From contig NZ_CAKZLP010000054.1 in NCBI RefSeq assembly GCF_937127095.1, positions 62,001-126,000 of the forward strand: DNA of 64,000 nucleotides, read 5' to 3'. Under the pieces are notes generated by a model. The model was not told where the DNA came from. It was given only the letters and a program-made list of their open reading frames with translations, and made no database searches. The position numbers were made by a program, and so were the translations under genes. Source of the stretch: an uncultured Amphritea sp. GTDB lineage: Bacteria; Pseudomonadota; Gammaproteobacteria; Pseudomonadales; Balneatricaceae. Shown here one piece after another: positions 41,736-52,218 of this stretch; within the stretch, counting starts at the first letter, position 1; each line of letters opens with the position of its first letter.

Positions 41736-42301
41736 CAGAGTTCCTTGAGAAGAGTGTAAATCGATTCCAGCCGCGCCACCGGACTATCAAGTTCCAGTAA
41801 CCGCTGCTTATCTGCGCCGGAAAATGGCAGAAGCGCTGCCAACTGATAGCTGAAAGTGTCAGCGTTTTCAGCACTAATCTGAGCAGGGCTGAATGATAAC
41901 AGAGGATGCTCTGCAAGATCAGAGATAATCCGTGCCAGCGTTAATGATTGTAGTTCTGAACACTCCCCACCATCGACGTTAAGATATTCCACCTCACCGA
42001 CCAACAACCCATCACTCTCCTTTTGAATAGCGGATACCCTGACCCGCTGTTCACCCTGCAACTGAATGCCGATCATCTGATTTGGCAGCGGTTGCCAGTC
42101 CAGAATAGTGCCGCTGGTACCTATCCTATCGAAATCATCATCAGGCGCAGCCGGGTTTCGGCCGTGAACAATAACCAGCGGTGTCTGGCTGGCCAGGCAA
42201 TCTTTCACCATACGCCGATAGCGCAGTTCGAAAATTTGTAGTGGCAGTAACGTTCCAGGGAACAGCACCACAGGAAGAGGAAACAGGGGTAGTTTTTTCA
42301 T
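41735..42301 (-). CDS. LON substrate-binding-domain protein
   Basis: A 188-residue stand-alone protein equivalent to the N-terminal domain of Lon protease: LPLFPLPVVLFPGTLLPLQIFELRYRRMVKDCL at the start, GTSGTILDWQPLPNQMIGIQLQGEQRVRV in the middle, then a helical part ending DSPVARLESIYTLLKEL. There is no ATPase or protease domain. It probably binds a protein client, but its role is unknown. It is coupled by a one-base overlap to the methyltransferase. Confidence 0.88.
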   Translation of the reverse strand: MKKLPLFPLPVVLFPGTLLPLQIFELRYRRMVKDCLASQTPLVIVHGRNPAAPDDDFDRIGTSGTILDWQPLPNQMIGIQLQGEQRVRVSAIQKESDGLLVGEVEYLNVDGGECSELQSLTLARIISDLAEHPLLSFSPAQISAENADTFSYQLAALLPFSGADKQRLLELDSPVARLESIYTLLKEL

Positions 42302-42352
42302 CTCCTCAGTATAGAGGGTAATAGTGCCAGCGACGATGCTTCAGGAGATAAA

Positions 42353-42388
42353 AAAGCACACCGCTGTTACAGCAGACAGTGCGCTTTA
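42353..42388 (-). terminator. probable terminator after the DsrE-like gene
   Basis: Imperfect long hairpin (AAAGCAC...GCGCTTT outer arms, GCTGT/AGC inner) followed on the leftward strand by six T residues. Confidence 0.5.
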
Positions 42389-42407
42389 TTCAGTCAGCAG
42401 GAAGGAT

Positions 42408-42839
42408 TCAGAAATTAAACACCCGCGTCCCCTCAGCCATTAAAGCCTCCGCCATTGTTGCAGGCTTTGCACTGCCAACCCCCTCTTTAAGGGCCTCCAT
42501 ACCCACACCTTTATTTGGCAGGTATAACGCACAAACGTCGACCCTGGCACCGCCTGACATCAGTTTTTGCAGCAGTTGTTCCGGGGTGACATTCTTCGGT
42601 TTCAGCGGAGTTGACTGGTGCTCTTTAAGGGCCATATCACCGGCGCTATCACACAACAATACACTGACATGTGCCCCTTTAGCCTGCATTGCGTTGGCCA
42701 GCACCATGGCCATCCCCCGGGTCTGCTGCTCAGCACTGGTAAGCGTTATGACAACATTATCTGTGCTCCCGGCAGCAGCAGGTGCTATAGGAGAGATCAG
42801 GGCCGCAGCAATAATGGCTGGCATCAATAATTTTTTCAT
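42408..42839 (-). CDS. exported DsrE/F-like protein
   Basis: A 143-residue protein with a cleavable signal peptide (MKKLLMPAIIAAALISPIAPAAA) and a DsrE-like alpha/beta domain: VVITLTSAEQQTRGMAMVLANAMQAKG, VSVLLCDSAGDMAL and VDVCALYLPNKGVG. Two Cys (in LLCD and DVCA) could handle persulfide. It is 52 bases downstream of an exported rhodanese in the same direction, so the two may form a periplasmic sulfur-transfer or sulfide-handling pair. This is inferred from context. Confidence 0.8.
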   Translation of the reverse strand: MKKLLMPAIIAAALISPIAPAAAGSTDNVVITLTSAEQQTRGMAMVLANAMQAKGAHVSVLLCDSAGDMALKEHQSTPLKPKNVTPEQLLQKLMSGGARVDVCALYLPNKGVGMEALKEGVGSAKPATMAEALMAEGTRVFNF

Positions 42840-42891
42840 TATCTCTTATCCGTTAGTACAGAGCCCTGACAGGCTCTGGTAGAAAAAGTAG

Positions 42892-43476
42892 TTACTTCCC
42901 GGGTTGCCAAGCAACCGCAGGGTCAACCTTATAGCTCCAGGGTAGCCCCGAATTACGCCACCCATTAGAGGCGCGTACACCTTTAGATTTCCCCTCTTTC
43001 AGCTTGCCGCCTTCAAAACCATCAACGACTGTCCAGACGTTGCTATAACCCTGCTCAGCCAGCACATTCACCGCGGGCGCACTGCGGGAGGATCCCGAAC
43101 GGCACATCATAATAATGGTCGTGTCCCTGGTGGCACCAAGGTCTTTCAGCCGGGCACTTATCTGTTCGGCGAAGTCAGGATTTTTCACCATTGTCCAGCT
43201 ACTGTGCTTATCACTCCAGCCCTCAGGGTTAGCAATCATCCAGGGCACGTGAATCCGGGTTGGTGAGGCAAAACCCGTAAACTTAATTTCCACCGGATCA
43301 CGGACATCAACCAGAATAGCGGTCTTATCCTGCTGTAACATATCCCAGGCTTCTGACGCGGTTGCATACAGATCCAACACCGTTTGCGCTGTTGCTTTTA
43401 CGGGCTTCTCTGCGGCAAATAATGGCATCGTCAGCAGGCAGCCGGACAAGCTGACAGCGATCAATAGTTTTCTCAT
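42892..43476 (-). CDS. periplasmic rhodanese-domain sulfurtransferase
   Basis: A 194-residue exported protein (signal MRKLLIAVSLSGCLLTMPLFA) with a single rhodanese domain. The CH2A-like motif LVDVRDPVEIKFTGF and the active-site loop MMCRSGSSRSAP with its persulfide Cys are intact. A long loop (VPWMIANPEGWSDKHSSW) is typical of the exported, PQQ- or sulfur-associated rhodanese subgroup. It is followed by the DsrE-like gene. The donor and acceptor are unknown. Confidence 0.87.
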   Translation of the reverse strand: MRKLLIAVSLSGCLLTMPLFAAEKPVKATAQTVLDLYATASEAWDMLQQDKTAILVDVRDPVEIKFTGFASPTRIHVPWMIANPEGWSDKHSSWTMVKNPDFAEQISARLKDLGATRDTTIIMMCRSGSSRSAPAVNVLAEQGYSNVWTVVDGFEGGKLKEGKSKGVRASNGWRNSGLPWSYKVDPAVAWQPGK

Positions 43477-43584
43477 ATAACGTCTCCACCAGAGTATCTT
43501 AATTGATGAAAAGCACTATATTAGAATTATCTAATAAATTAAAGCCTTAATTACATGCATGCCGATTACTGCCGGTTAAAAGAC

Positions 43585-43611
43585 AAAAAAAACCACTCCG
43601 AAGAGTGGTTT
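43585..43611 (-). terminator. rho-independent terminator of mqo
   Basis: An 8-9 bp stem (AACCACTC/GAGTGGTT) with a 4-nt loop. The leftward strand continues with a run of eight T residues. Confidence 0.85.
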
Positions 43612-43640
43612 ATACGCAATTACGGCTTAGTCGAGATGAC

Positions 43641-45137
43641 TCAGATCTGGTAGTCACTATCCAGCTTAAGCGTTGACAGTGTGCGTTTGCGGATAGTCCG
43701 CAGCAACTGACCATCTTTCGTCAGAGACTGGCCATAAGAGGGCACCATCTCTTTCATTTTCGCCTGCCATTCAGGTGTCGCTAAACGCTCAGGAAAGCAA
43801 CGTTCAATCACATTGATCATGGTAGGCGTTGCGGTCGATGCACCCGGAGAAGCCCCAAGCAATGCTGCCAGACTCTTATCAGCAGAGGAAATTACTTCCG
43901 TACCGAATTCCAGCTTACCCTGCCCTTTCTCATTCTTCTTGATAATCTGTACCCGCTGTCCTGCATAAGACAACTCCCAGTCTTCATCCTTAGCATCGGG
44001 GAAAAAGCGGCGCAAAGACTCGACACGATCAGCATGAGACTGCATCACCTCACTGATCAGATAACGGGTGAGGTCCATATTCTTGGCACCCACCTGCATG
44101 ATCGGCTTGAGGTTATTCAGACGCATACTCAACGGCATATCCATCACTGATCCTTGTTTCAGGAACTTGGTGGTAAAGCCAGCAAAGGGACCAAACAACA
44201 ACGCACGTTTACCATCAATAACACGACTATCCAGATGGGGAACAGACATCGGCGGTGCGCCAATAGGGGCCTGGCCATAAACTTTGGCCATATGTTGTTC
44301 AACAATTTCAGGTTTTTTACACACCAGCCACTGACCGCTGACAGGGAAACCGCCGTAGCCATCACCTTCGGGAATACCGGACATCTGCAGCAACGGCAGG
44401 GCACCACCACCCGCACCGAAAAACAGGAATTTGGTGCGTATATGTTCAGATTTACCGGTGTGACCATTCTTCAGTTCCACCCGCCAGTCGCCGTCACTGT
44501 ATTGAGACATATCCTCAACTGAGTGACTCAGCAACAGCTCAAAATCGCTCTGTTGCTCAAGATAACTGACCATACTTCTCGCCAACGCCCCAAAATTTAC
44601 GTCCGACCCATAACGCATACGGGTGGCCGCTACAGGCTCTTTCAGGGAACGGTTGTGCATGATCAGAGGCATCCACTGACTCAACACATTGGTATCTTCG
44701 GAATACTCCATCTCAGCAAACTGAGGTGTAGCACTCAATGCTTCATAACGTTTACGCAGAAACTCAACATTTTCTTCGCCCATCACAAAACTCTGATGGG
44801 GAACATTATTGATAAAATAGTGGGGCTCAGGCAGAAATCCCTGCTCCACAAGATAGGACCAAAACTGCAAGCTGGTCTCAAACGCGGCGTTAATAGAAAA
44901 TGCTTTGTCGGTATTAATACTACCGTCTTCGTTCTGCGAGGTATAATTCAGTTCACAATAGGCTGCATGACCAGTACCCGCGTTATTCATCGCGTCGGTA
45001 CTTTCTATTGCCACATGGTCAAGACGTTCTACCATCACAATTTTCAGGGAAGGGTCCAGCTGCTTGAGCAAAACCCCCAGAGTAGTGCTCATCGCACCTG
45101 CACCAACCAGAAGTACATCAACAGATTTTGAGGTCAT
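43641..45137 (-). CDS. mqo: malate:quinone oxidoreductase
   Basis: FAD-dependent peripheral membrane enzyme that oxidises malate to oxaloacetate and reduces quinone, a TCA-cycle entry to the respiratory chain. The 498 residues show the dinucleotide-binding start VDVLLVGAGAMSTTLGVLLKQL, ERLDHVAIESTDAMNNAGTGHAAYCELNYT, FLFFGAGGGALPLLQMSGI and LLGASPGASTATP. The frame is open to 45302, but ATG 45137 (MTSKSVDVLL) matches the family N-terminus; the longer version would add an unlikely 55-residue leader. It has its own terminator. Confidence 0.95.
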   Translation of the reverse strand: MTSKSVDVLLVGAGAMSTTLGVLLKQLDPSLKIVMVERLDHVAIESTDAMNNAGTGHAAYCELNYTSQNEDGSINTDKAFSINAAFETSLQFWSYLVEQGFLPEPHYFINNVPHQSFVMGEENVEFLRKRYEALSATPQFAEMEYSEDTNVLSQWMPLIMHNRSLKEPVAATRMRYGSDVNFGALARSMVSYLEQQSDFELLLSHSVEDMSQYSDGDWRVELKNGHTGKSEHIRTKFLFFGAGGGALPLLQMSGIPEGDGYGGFPVSGQWLVCKKPEIVEQHMAKVYGQAPIGAPPMSVPHLDSRVIDGKRALLFGPFAGFTTKFLKQGSVMDMPLSMRLNNLKPIMQVGAKNMDLTRYLISEVMQSHADRVESLRRFFPDAKDEDWELSYAGQRVQIIKKNEKGQGKLEFGTEVISSADKSLAALLGASPGASTATPTMINVIERCFPERLATPEWQAKMKEMVPSYGQSLTKDGQLLRTIRKRTLSTLKLDSDYQI

Positions 45138-45596
45138 ACTTACTTCGCCATTCAATTTTAAATAATGGAGGCTGAGAGATTTCAGAAACTGGCTTGTGGC
45201 CGCACAAGAGAATACCAACATTAAAAGTAATGATATAACTGCTTGATATATCTGAAACAATCCCGGACAACCAGAGTTCATGCGTGATATGTGTCTTAAC
45301 AACAGTCAACGTCTATCTCTGATTCTTGCTGTGTCGCTGATTATACTCAATCCTGCGAAAAAATCTTGTGCGTTGCGGTAAATTGTCATCATCCCTTAGG
45401 CTTATTGTCATCCTAAAGTGGTATAAATCTAATAGATTTTCTATACAGATAATTTAAACAGTACATTCTTCTAAAAAAATCACTATTTATTAATGTTTCA
45501 GCTATTCTGGTGGTGAATTTTCAAAAAATACCGCCATTAAAATAGCGACATTAAACACTTTCAACTAAATAAATAGCGGTAACATTCTGATAGTAA
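45138..45596. other. A/T-rich intergenic region upstream of mqo
   Basis: About 460 bases between the mqo start and the chemoreceptor terminator. It is notably A/T-rich toward 45400-45600 and must carry the mqo promoter. No gene, repeat or clear operator was recognised. Confidence 0.5.
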
Positions 45597-45621
45597 ACAA
45601 AAAGGGCCACTCGGGCCCTTT
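45597..45621 (-). terminator. rho-independent terminator of the chemoreceptor gene
   Basis: AAAGGGCC/GGCCCTTT stem with a 5-nt loop; the leftward strand then reads TTGTTT. Confidence 0.75.
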
Positions 45622-45648
45622 CTGGTATGTTGAGAAACGAGCGGCTGT

Positions 45649-47316
45649 TTACGCCACTTTAAAGCGTCCAACCAGCTTCTGCAGTTTCTCAGCTTCATGA
45701 GCTAAATCCTGCACTGCCTGGTTATTTTCCCGTGCGATCTGAGAGGACATCTCTGAGTGACCGGCAATCTCAGTCACCGTTTGGTTGAGGTTTTCACATA
45801 CCTGACTCTGTTCCTCTGCCGCAGTTGCAATAACCACTGACATCTCCTGAATCAGATCCATATGCCCCGACACCTTAGACAACTCGGACATTCCCTTTTC
45901 TGATTGAGTCACCGCCAGATCTGACTGTTTAAAACTATGCTGCATGGTTTTCACAGCATCACCGGAAGCTTGCTTGAGTTTTTCAATGCTCTCATGTACC
46001 TGCAGTGTGCTCGCCTGTGTACGGGTAGCCAATGTACGCACCTCATCGGCAACAACAGCGAAACCACGCCCCTGCTCACCTGCACGAGCGGCTTCAATCG
46101 CTGCATTCAGCGCTAACAGATTGGTCTGTTCAGCAATTTCCTGAATGACACCAACCACCGATATAATATCCTGCACATTAATTTCGAGCGTAGAGATAGC
46201 CCGGTTTGAACCCGCAACATCATCAGCCAGGTTTTTCACAGCACCTGTCAACTCAACCACACTCCCCTCAGCCAGATTAAGATTATCCCGAGACTCGTTA
46301 GTAGAATTTGCCGTTTCTGCCGTATTGTGAGCGATATCCTGTGCAGTAGCAGACATCTGAGACATCGCCGATGCCGAATGTTCGATCTGGACTTGCTGCT
46401 GGTGTAGCAGATTGGATACGACGGTCATCTGTTCACTGATCGAAGAGGAGCGCTGAGTCACGCCTGCAGACAGGGTAACCACTTCGACAATCATCTTTTG
46501 CAGGGTATCGATAAAACGGTTAAAGCTATGAGCAAGGTCCGCTAACTCATGATCCCCATCAACCTCAAGCCTGGCAGTCAGATCTCCCTCTCCGGAAGAC
46601 AGCGCTTTCATAGAATCATTAATGCTGTAAAGCGGGATCATCACCGAACGTTTGACTAAAGAGCTGAATATAACAGCCAGAATCAAAAGTACCAGACTTG
46701 CAAGGACAAAGTAGATCATCAACGTATCCAGACTATCTACAGAGGACTTTTCTATCTCACCTAAAATAGTATTGACATCATCCAGATAAAACCCAGCTCC
46801 AACCATCAGATTCCAGCGATCCAGATAGATCGCATAGGATAACTTCTCTTCTGCCACATCCCGACCCGGTTTAGGGAAGTAATAACTGACATAATCTCCA
46901 CCCTGCTTACCCGCTTTGACGAGTTCACGTATCAGGGGGACACCATTCGCATCCTTCAGATCAGAAAAGTCCTTACCTATGCCTTTATCGGAGTTACCCA
47001 TAAAGACCCGCACACCTTTGTCTGTATAGCCAAAAATGTACCCATCTCCGGCAAACGTCATATTACGCAGCGTAGGTAACGCATCCTCCAGTGAGCCACC
47101 GGATTCATAAATCTGTTGTATCGCGCCAAATGCCATCTGATTTATCGACTTCAGCTCTGCGCGCTTAATCTCTATCAACTTACTTTTAGTAATATCAAGC
47201 TGTACACGTCGCAGTTCGTTATTTTCAAATACGGTGAGTATTAGCAAAATAACGGCCAACAAAGTGACAGGTACTGCCCCCATAATAGTGAGACGTTTAC
47301 TGATCGATAGAGCCAT
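45649..47316 (-). CDS. methyl-accepting chemotaxis protein with sCache sensor
   Basis: A 555-residue chemoreceptor. Helix 1 is at about 12-30; a periplasmic single-Cache domain (about 35-190) holds [18 protein letters not shown] and [10 protein letters not shown]...[24 protein letters not shown], typical for binding small organic acids. Helix 2 is at about 198-220, then HAMP and a signalling domain with the hairpin tip [38 protein letters not shown]. There is no CheR-tether pentapeptide at the C-terminus. ATG 47316 ([13 protein letters not shown]) fits the family; the frame extends to 47361. Confidence 0.93.
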   Translation of the reverse strand: MALSISKRLTIMGAVPVTLLAVILLILTVFENNELRRVQLDITKSKLIEIKRAELKSINQMAFGAIQQIYESGGSLEDALPTLRNMTFAGDGYIFGYTDKGVRVFMGNSDKGIGKDFSDLKDANGVPLIRELVKAGKQGGDYVSYYFPKPGRDVAEEKLSYAIYLDRWNLMVGAGFYLDDVNTILGEIEKSSVDSLDTLMIYFVLASLVLLILAVIFSSLVKRSVMIPLYSINDSMKALSSGEGDLTARLEVDGDHELADLAHSFNRFIDTLQKMIVEVVTLSAGVTQRSSSISEQMTVVSNLLHQQQVQIEHSASAMSQMSATAQDIAHNTAETANSTNESRDNLNLAEGSVVELTGAVKNLADDVAGSNRAISTLEINVQDIISVVGVIQEIAEQTNLLALNAAIEAARAGEQGRGFAVVADEVRTLATRTQASTLQVHESIEKLKQASGDAVKTMQHSFKQSDLAVTQSEKGMSELSKVSGHMDLIQEMSVVIATAAEEQSQVCENLNQTVTEIAGHSEMSSQIARENNQAVQDLAHEAEKLQKLVGRFKVA

Positions 47317-47453
47317 TTGGTTATATCTCGTTTTAGATTGAGTCAGTCTTATTACATACACAATTACAGTTGATTACAAAATAACTGTCACCATTTGGAG
47401 GAGCAACCTTGAGTTAAACAGCCTCCTGCTACCATTGGCTAATCAAGGGGCAC

Positions 47454-47478
47454 AAAAAAAGCGGCATCAAGCCGCTTT
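47454..47478 (-). terminator. rho-independent terminator of fabV
   Basis: An 8-bp stem AAAGCGGC/GCCGCTTT with a 5-nt loop, followed on the leftward strand by seven T residues. Confidence 0.85.
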
Positions 47479-47496
47479 CACCAGAGATGATCGACC

Positions 47497-48690
47497 TTAG
47501 ATATCGATCACATCAAACTCGACCAGCGGACTCACGTCAGCATCGTAGTCTATTCCATCGAGACCAAAACCAAACAGCTTCAGGAACTCATCCTTATAAA
47601 ACTGATAATCAGTCATTTCAAACAGATTTTCAGTGGTAATAGCGGGCCACATCTCACGACACTTTTGTTGAATGTCGTCACGCAGCTCCCAGTCATCCAT
47701 ACGCATCCGGTTGTCATCATCCATCTTGCCGGTATTACCCGCGATGCCGGTGCTGAACAGACGATACACCTGCTCCATACAACCTTCATGGACACCCTCA
47801 GCGCGCATAATCTTAAACACCATAGAGAGATACAGAGGCATCACAGGAATAGCTGAGCTCGCCTGAGTAACGACCGATTTCAGTACTGCCACATTAGCGC
47901 TGCCGCCCTTCTGTGACAGTTTTCTGTTCAGTTCAGCCGCAGCACGATCAACATCTTTCTTCGCTTTACCCAGTGCACCATCCCAGTAGATTGGCCAGGT
48001 GATATCGGTACCGATATAGCTGTAAGCAACACTCTTGCAGCCGTCCGCCAGAACACCCGCCTCATCAAGCATATTGATCCACAGCTCCCAGTCCTGACCG
48101 CCCATAACCGTCACGGTATCAGCGACTTCCTGCTCGGTTGCCGGTTCAACCTCTGCTTCAATAATCACATCTTTGTTGGTATCAATGGCGGTTGAACGAT
48201 AAGGCTGTCCAATTGGCTTAAGGCATGAGCGAATCACTTCACCGGTGTCCGGCAGCTTACGTACCGGCGACGCCAATGAGTAAACAACCATATCGATCTG
48301 ACCCAGGTCAGCCTTAATCAGCTCGATGGTTTTCTCTTTGGCTTCATTGGAAAACGCATCGCCATTCAGGCTCTTTGCATAAAGACCCGCTTCGTGGGCT
48401 TTCTGATCGAAGAAGGCAGCGTTATACCAACCTGCAGTACCGGTTTTTTTATCGCTCGCCGGCTTTTCAAAAAATACACCGATGGTCGCGGCGCCACAAC
48501 CAAATGCAGCGGAGATACGTGACGACATACCGTAACCGCTGGAAGAACCAATCACCAAGACCCGCTTAGGGCCGTTTTCAATAGCCCCCTGCGCTTTGGT
48601 GTAATCGATCTGTTCCTGAATATTACGTTCACAGCCGGTTGGGTGCGTTGTCGTACAGATAAAACCACGAATCTTCGGTTTGATAATCAT
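47497..48690 (-). CDS. fabV: trans-2-enoyl-ACP/CoA reductase FabV
   Basis: NADH-dependent reductase of the last step of fatty-acid elongation, 397 residues. The short-chain-dehydrogenase-like core has the cofactor loop [24 protein letters not shown] and the catalytic Tyr-x8-Lys pattern in [15 protein letters not shown]. FabV enzymes are insensitive to triclosan, so if this is the only enoyl reductase the organism should tolerate it. It is monocistronic, with a terminator. Confidence 0.95.
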   Translation of the reverse strand: MIIKPKIRGFICTTTHPTGCERNIQEQIDYTKAQGAIENGPKRVLVIGSSSGYGMSSRISAAFGCGAATIGVFFEKPASDKKTGTAGWYNAAFFDQKAHEAGLYAKSLNGDAFSNEAKEKTIELIKADLGQIDMVVYSLASPVRKLPDTGEVIRSCLKPIGQPYRSTAIDTNKDVIIEAEVEPATEQEVADTVTVMGGQDWELWINMLDEAGVLADGCKSVAYSYIGTDITWPIYWDGALGKAKKDVDRAAAELNRKLSQKGGSANVAVLKSVVTQASSAIPVMPLYLSMVFKIMRAEGVHEGCMEQVYRLFSTGIAGNTGKMDDDNRMRMDDWELRDDIQQKCREMWPAITTENLFEMTDYQFYKDEFLKLFGFGLDGIDYDADVSPLVEFDVIDI

Positions 48691-48847
48691 TATGGATCCA
48701 CTTTACTTGTCATTCTCTCTGCCGGGCTATATTGCTCACCCATTGCAGTGATTTATGAAATCGTTCTTAAAATCGATGTCTGAAACAGCCGATAAAGATA
48801 CCCGATTTTAGCGTTCTAATACAGATAAAGCGGTCTGAACCGCTATA

Positions 48848-48885
48848 AAAAAAGCCCGCTTTTACTGAAAAAAGCGGGCTTTTTC
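48848..48885. terminator. bidirectional terminator downstream of etfBA
   Basis: A 14-bp stem (AAAAGCCCGCTTTT with its complement) with flanking A and T runs on both sides. It lies about 70 nt past the etfA stop. Confidence 0.88.
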
Positions 48886-48953
48886 GATGTTAACACTGAG
48901 TTTATCAAGGTAAATGGATAAGCACTCGGCGCGGAAGCATCGGCGTAATCGGT

Positions 48954-49883
48954 TTAAAGTTTAGCGTCCAGTTCAGGCACCGCGTCAAACAGATCCGCCA
49001 CCAGACCATAGTCTGCAACCGAGAAAATTGGCGCTTCCTCATCTTTGTTGATAGCAACAATCACCTTAGAGTCTTTCATACCCGCCAGGTGCTGAATCGC
49101 ACCGGAAATACCAACCGCTATATACAGATCCGGCGCAACGATCTTACCTGTCTGGCCAACCTGCATATCATTGGGAACAAACCCCGCGTCAACCGCTGCG
49201 CGGGACGCACCCACCGCAGCACCCAGTTTATCCGCAAGAGACTCCAACAGGGCAAAGTTCTCACCGTTGCCCATGCCACGTCCGCCGGACACAATCACAC
49301 TGGCCGCAGTCAGCTCAGGGCGGTCACTCTTAGCCATCGCTTCACCGATGAAACTGGATATGCCCGCATCATGAACAGCACTAACCATTTCAATAGCCGC
49401 ACTGCCGCCCTCTGCAGAGCCCGCATCAAAACCGGTTCCGCGAATAGTGATGACCTTGATTGCATCCAGAGACTTAACCGTGGCAATCGCATTACCGGCA
49501 TAAATAGGACGGGCAAAGGTATCGTCGCTATCGACACGGATAACATCCGAAAGCTGAGCCACATCCAGCAACGCCGCTACCCGGGGCATCAGGTTTTTAC
49601 CACCGGTAGTTGCAGACGCAATAACATGACTGTATTCGCGCCCCAGCTCGGCCACCAACAGGCTAACATTTTCCGCCAGCTGATGCTCATAGGCAGCGTT
49701 ATCAGCCAGTAAAACTTTACTTACACCCGCAACTGCAGACGCGGCATCAGCAACCGCCTGACATCCGCCGCCGGCAACCAGAATGTGGATATCCCCTCCG
49801 ATCTGAGAGGCAGCGGTAACGGCGTTAAGTGTCGCACCTTTAAGAGTGTGGTTATCATGTTCAGCAATAATCAGAGTAGCCAT
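48954..49883 (-). CDS. etfA: electron transfer flavoprotein alpha subunit
   Basis: FAD-binding subunit of the ETF heterodimer that takes electrons from acyl-CoA and other dehydrogenases to ETF-ubiquinone oxidoreductase. The 309 residues end with the FAD domain: [40 protein letters not shown], then [29 protein letters not shown] and [24 protein letters not shown]. It overlaps the etfB stop by one base. The quinone reductase partner is not in the window. Confidence 0.96.
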   Translation of the reverse strand: MATLIIAEHDNHTLKGATLNAVTAASQIGGDIHILVAGGGCQAVADAASAVAGVSKVLLADNAAYEHQLAENVSLLVAELGREYSHVIASATTGGKNLMPRVAALLDVAQLSDVIRVDSDDTFARPIYAGNAIATVKSLDAIKVITIRGTGFDAGSAEGGSAAIEMVSAVHDAGISSFIGEAMAKSDRPELTAASVIVSGGRGMGNGENFALLESLADKLGAAVGASRAAVDAGFVPNDMQVGQTGKIVAPDLYIAVGISGAIQHLAGMKDSKVIVAINKDEEAPIFSVADYGLVADLFDAVPELDAKL

Positions 49884-50632
49884 CAGATCACCTTCGCTTC
49901 GTTCTTCAGTTTATCCACCAGCGCCTCAACGGAGGCCACTTTAATACCCGCCTGACGCTGTGCAGGTGGTTCAACTTTCAGCAGCTGAGTATGCGCTTTA
50001 ACTTCTACACCCAGATCTTCAGGTGTTTTCGTATCCAGCGGCTTACGCTTGGCTTTCATAATATTCGGCAGAGATGCGTAACGTGGCTCGTTAAGACGCA
50101 GGTCGGTGGTTACTATCGCAGGCAGACTCAACTCTACGGTCTGCAGTCCACCATCGACTTCACGGGTTACCTGAACCTTATCTCCGGACACTTTCACTTC
50201 AGAGGCAAAGGTACCCTGCGGCATGTTAGTCAATGCAGCCAGCATCTGGCCGGTTTGGTTGTTATCGGTATCAATGGCCTGCTTACCCATAATCACCAGT
50301 CCCGGCTGCTCCTCTTCAACCACTTTAGCCAGCAGTTTAGCGACAGTCAGTGACTCCAGGTTTTCATCGGACTGCACCAGAATCCCCCGGTCAGCGCCCA
50401 GCGCTAAAGCGGTACGGATCTGTTCCTGTGCGGACTGAGGCCCCAAGGATACCACCACAACTTCGGTCGCTATTCCAGCCTCTTTAAGGCGAACAGCTTC
50501 CTCGACGGCGATCTCACAGAACGGATTCATCGCCATTTTTACATTACTCAGATCAACGTCACTGTTATCCGACTTCACCCGTACTTTTACGTTGTAGTCG
50601 ATAACACGTTTGACAGTTACCAGCACTTTCAT
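49883..50632 (-). CDS. etfB: electron transfer flavoprotein beta subunit
   Basis: A 249-residue AMP-binding partner of EtfA. It begins [20 protein letters not shown], with [46 protein letters not shown] and the ETF-beta signature [33 protein letters not shown] (read in parts, with [10 protein letters not shown] at its start). It is first in the leftward etfB-etfA operon. The pair belongs with fatty-acid or amine oxidation rather than with fixation-type ETFs. Confidence 0.96.
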   Translation of the reverse strand: MKVLVTVKRVIDYNVKVRVKSDNSDVDLSNVKMAMNPFCEIAVEEAVRLKEAGIATEVVVVSLGPQSAQEQIRTALALGADRGILVQSDENLESLTVAKLLAKVVEEEQPGLVIMGKQAIDTDNNQTGQMLAALTNMPQGTFASEVKVSGDKVQVTREVDGGLQTVELSLPAIVTTDLRLNEPRYASLPNIMKAKRKPLDTKTPEDLGVEVKAHTQLLKVEPPAQRQAGIKVASVEALVDKLKNEAKVI

Positions 50633-51007
50633 CTGTCTACCGCCTTGCTTTTCTATTATGAAAATTTAGTGGATTGAATTCCCACACCCAAAAAAATAAG
50701 GGAATACACCTATTTTACAATTCCTCTGCTAATACGCAACAACTCAAAAAGTCTACAACGCCTCGGCAAATACGCAACAACCCAAAAAGGGGAGCTGGTA
50801 ATAGGTGTCATTGCCCCTATACGTCTGATATTGATGAGACTGCACCCAATCATCGCCACTGTCAGAATACAACGAACACCTGCTTAATAAAGAAAAAGGG
50901 GCCGAGCTGCTCTTTCTAGCAAGTGGCGAAGCCACGTTCTAGCCAGCTGCGCAGCAGCGATCTAGCAACGTTTACCAGACAATCACCAATCCAGCCCAAT
51001 CTACTAC
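50633..51007. repeat. repeat-rich intergenic region
   Basis: A 375-base gap with no gene. It holds a 29-bp imperfect direct repeat (50723-50751 and 50761-50789, sharing AATACGCAACAAC and CAAAAAG) and three 23-nt units beginning TCTAGC (50915, 50938, 50961), the first two each carrying a short hairpin (GTGGCGAAGCCAC, GCTGCGCAGC). Confidence 0.8.
50915..50966 (+). repeat. structured TCTAGC repeat, left of fds locus
   Basis: Units of 23 nt start at 50915 and 50938, with a truncated third at 50961. Bases 50916-50943 match the reverse complement of 58341-58368 at 26 of 28 positions. The two differences are paired changes that keep the hairpin (C-G to G-C). Confidence 0.85.
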
Positions 51008-52081
51008 TTATCCAGTAAATACACTATCCACAGACACAACCCCCCCACAATCATCCGGAGAATACCCCGGCAGTTTCATCACCGCCTGCTGAAACGCCTC
51101 ACCGCGGATGCTCTGCAACAGCCGCAACATAGCTTCCTGCTTCAGGGTTTTGTTATGGCACACCAACAGGTAATGCTCCGAAGATAACGGTATAAAATCA
51201 AGACCAAACTGACTGGCGGCGGCTTTTACCCCCATGCCAACATCCGCCATGCCTGCGGCGACAAAAGCGGCTACCGCCGAGTGGGTAAACTCCTCATCGG
51301 CGAAACCGTTTATCCGCTTGCTGCTGATACCCTCACGGCGCAGCAGCTCATCCAGCAGAGCACGGGTACCCGAGTCTTTCTGCCGGTTGATAAATTTAAC
51401 CTCTTTACGCTGCAGATCCTGCAGCCCTGTTATCTGTCGAGGATTACCGGGTTTTACCATCAGCCCCTGCTGTCGGGTGATAAACTTAACGATCTTATGT
51501 CCCCGGGGTTTCAGGTGGCGACTGTAGGTCTGATAGAGTGCATCACTCATCCCCCCTTCCCGACCATTGACCGGCACATGAAAACCAGCTACATCACACA
51601 CACCCCGGTTAAGAGAAGCCAGTGCGTCTTCGGCACTTTTATACTGCAGATCCAGTTGAATATCGTCAGAAAAACCGGGTAACAGGGCCACTGCATATCC
51701 ATAACTGGCATGCAATCGCAGCAGGGGGCTAACCCCCTCAAGAGCACGATGAATTTCCAGATTGAGCTCCGAAGCCAGACTGTCTAACTGAGGTTCAAGG
51801 CGCGCCAGAACCCGCTGTTCAGCCCATAGCAGCTTTTCCCCCAGTGCGGACAGTGTTGCCCCCTTACCCTTCTGCATATTCACCAGTGGCAGGCCAAAAA
51901 ATGCAGCCCAGGTGTTGAGAAGATTCCATCCATGACGATAGGAAATACCTATTTGCGACGTGGCCGCCGTGAGCTTGCCAGTCTCATGAATCGCAGCTAA
52001 CAGTGAAAACAATTGGGGATTCAACTGGTTACCGCCAGAGTCCCGGAATGACCAGCTTGGAACAACTTGAATTCGCTTCAT
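51008..52081 (-). CDS. ModE/LysR-type HTH regulator with molybdate-binding-protein-like domain, likely fds regulator
   Basis: A 357-residue transcription regulator. Residues 10-100 hold a winged helix-turn-helix of ModE/LysR type (LFSLLAAIHETGKLTAATSQIGISYRHGWNLLNTW). Residues 115-340 resemble a periplasmic-binding-protein fold related to ModA/MoeA-associated sensors (RLHASYGYAVALLP, FINRQKDSGTRALLDELL, VAAFVAAGMADVGMGVKAAA). It is divergent from the fds operon across 137 bases, the position of FdsR-type regulators, and may sense molybdate, formate or an anion. ATG 52081 is preceded by an in-frame GTG two codons earlier; no clear ribosome-binding site. Confidence 0.85.
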   Translation of the reverse strand: MKRIQVVPSWSFRDSGGNQLNPQLFSLLAAIHETGKLTAATSQIGISYRHGWNLLNTWAAFFGLPLVNMQKGKGATLSALGEKLLWAEQRVLARLEPQLDSLASELNLEIHRALEGVSPLLRLHASYGYAVALLPGFSDDIQLDLQYKSAEDALASLNRGVCDVAGFHVPVNGREGGMSDALYQTYSRHLKPRGHKIVKFITRQQGLMVKPGNPRQITGLQDLQRKEVKFINRQKDSGTRALLDELLRREGISSKRINGFADEEFTHSAVAAFVAAGMADVGMGVKAAASQFGLDFIPLSSEHYLLVCHNKTLKQEAMLRLLQSIRGEAFQQAVMKLPGYSPDDCGGVVSVDSVFTG

Positions 52082-52218
52082 ATGCACAATATTTCATATT
52101 TTGTAGATGATCAACTAATGCTACTTTAAACATTACGATAAAGCACATAAATCAGCTTATACAGTCACAATTGCAGCCATATATGTACTAAGCTGCATAT
52201 GTTTAAGAGAATAAGAAA

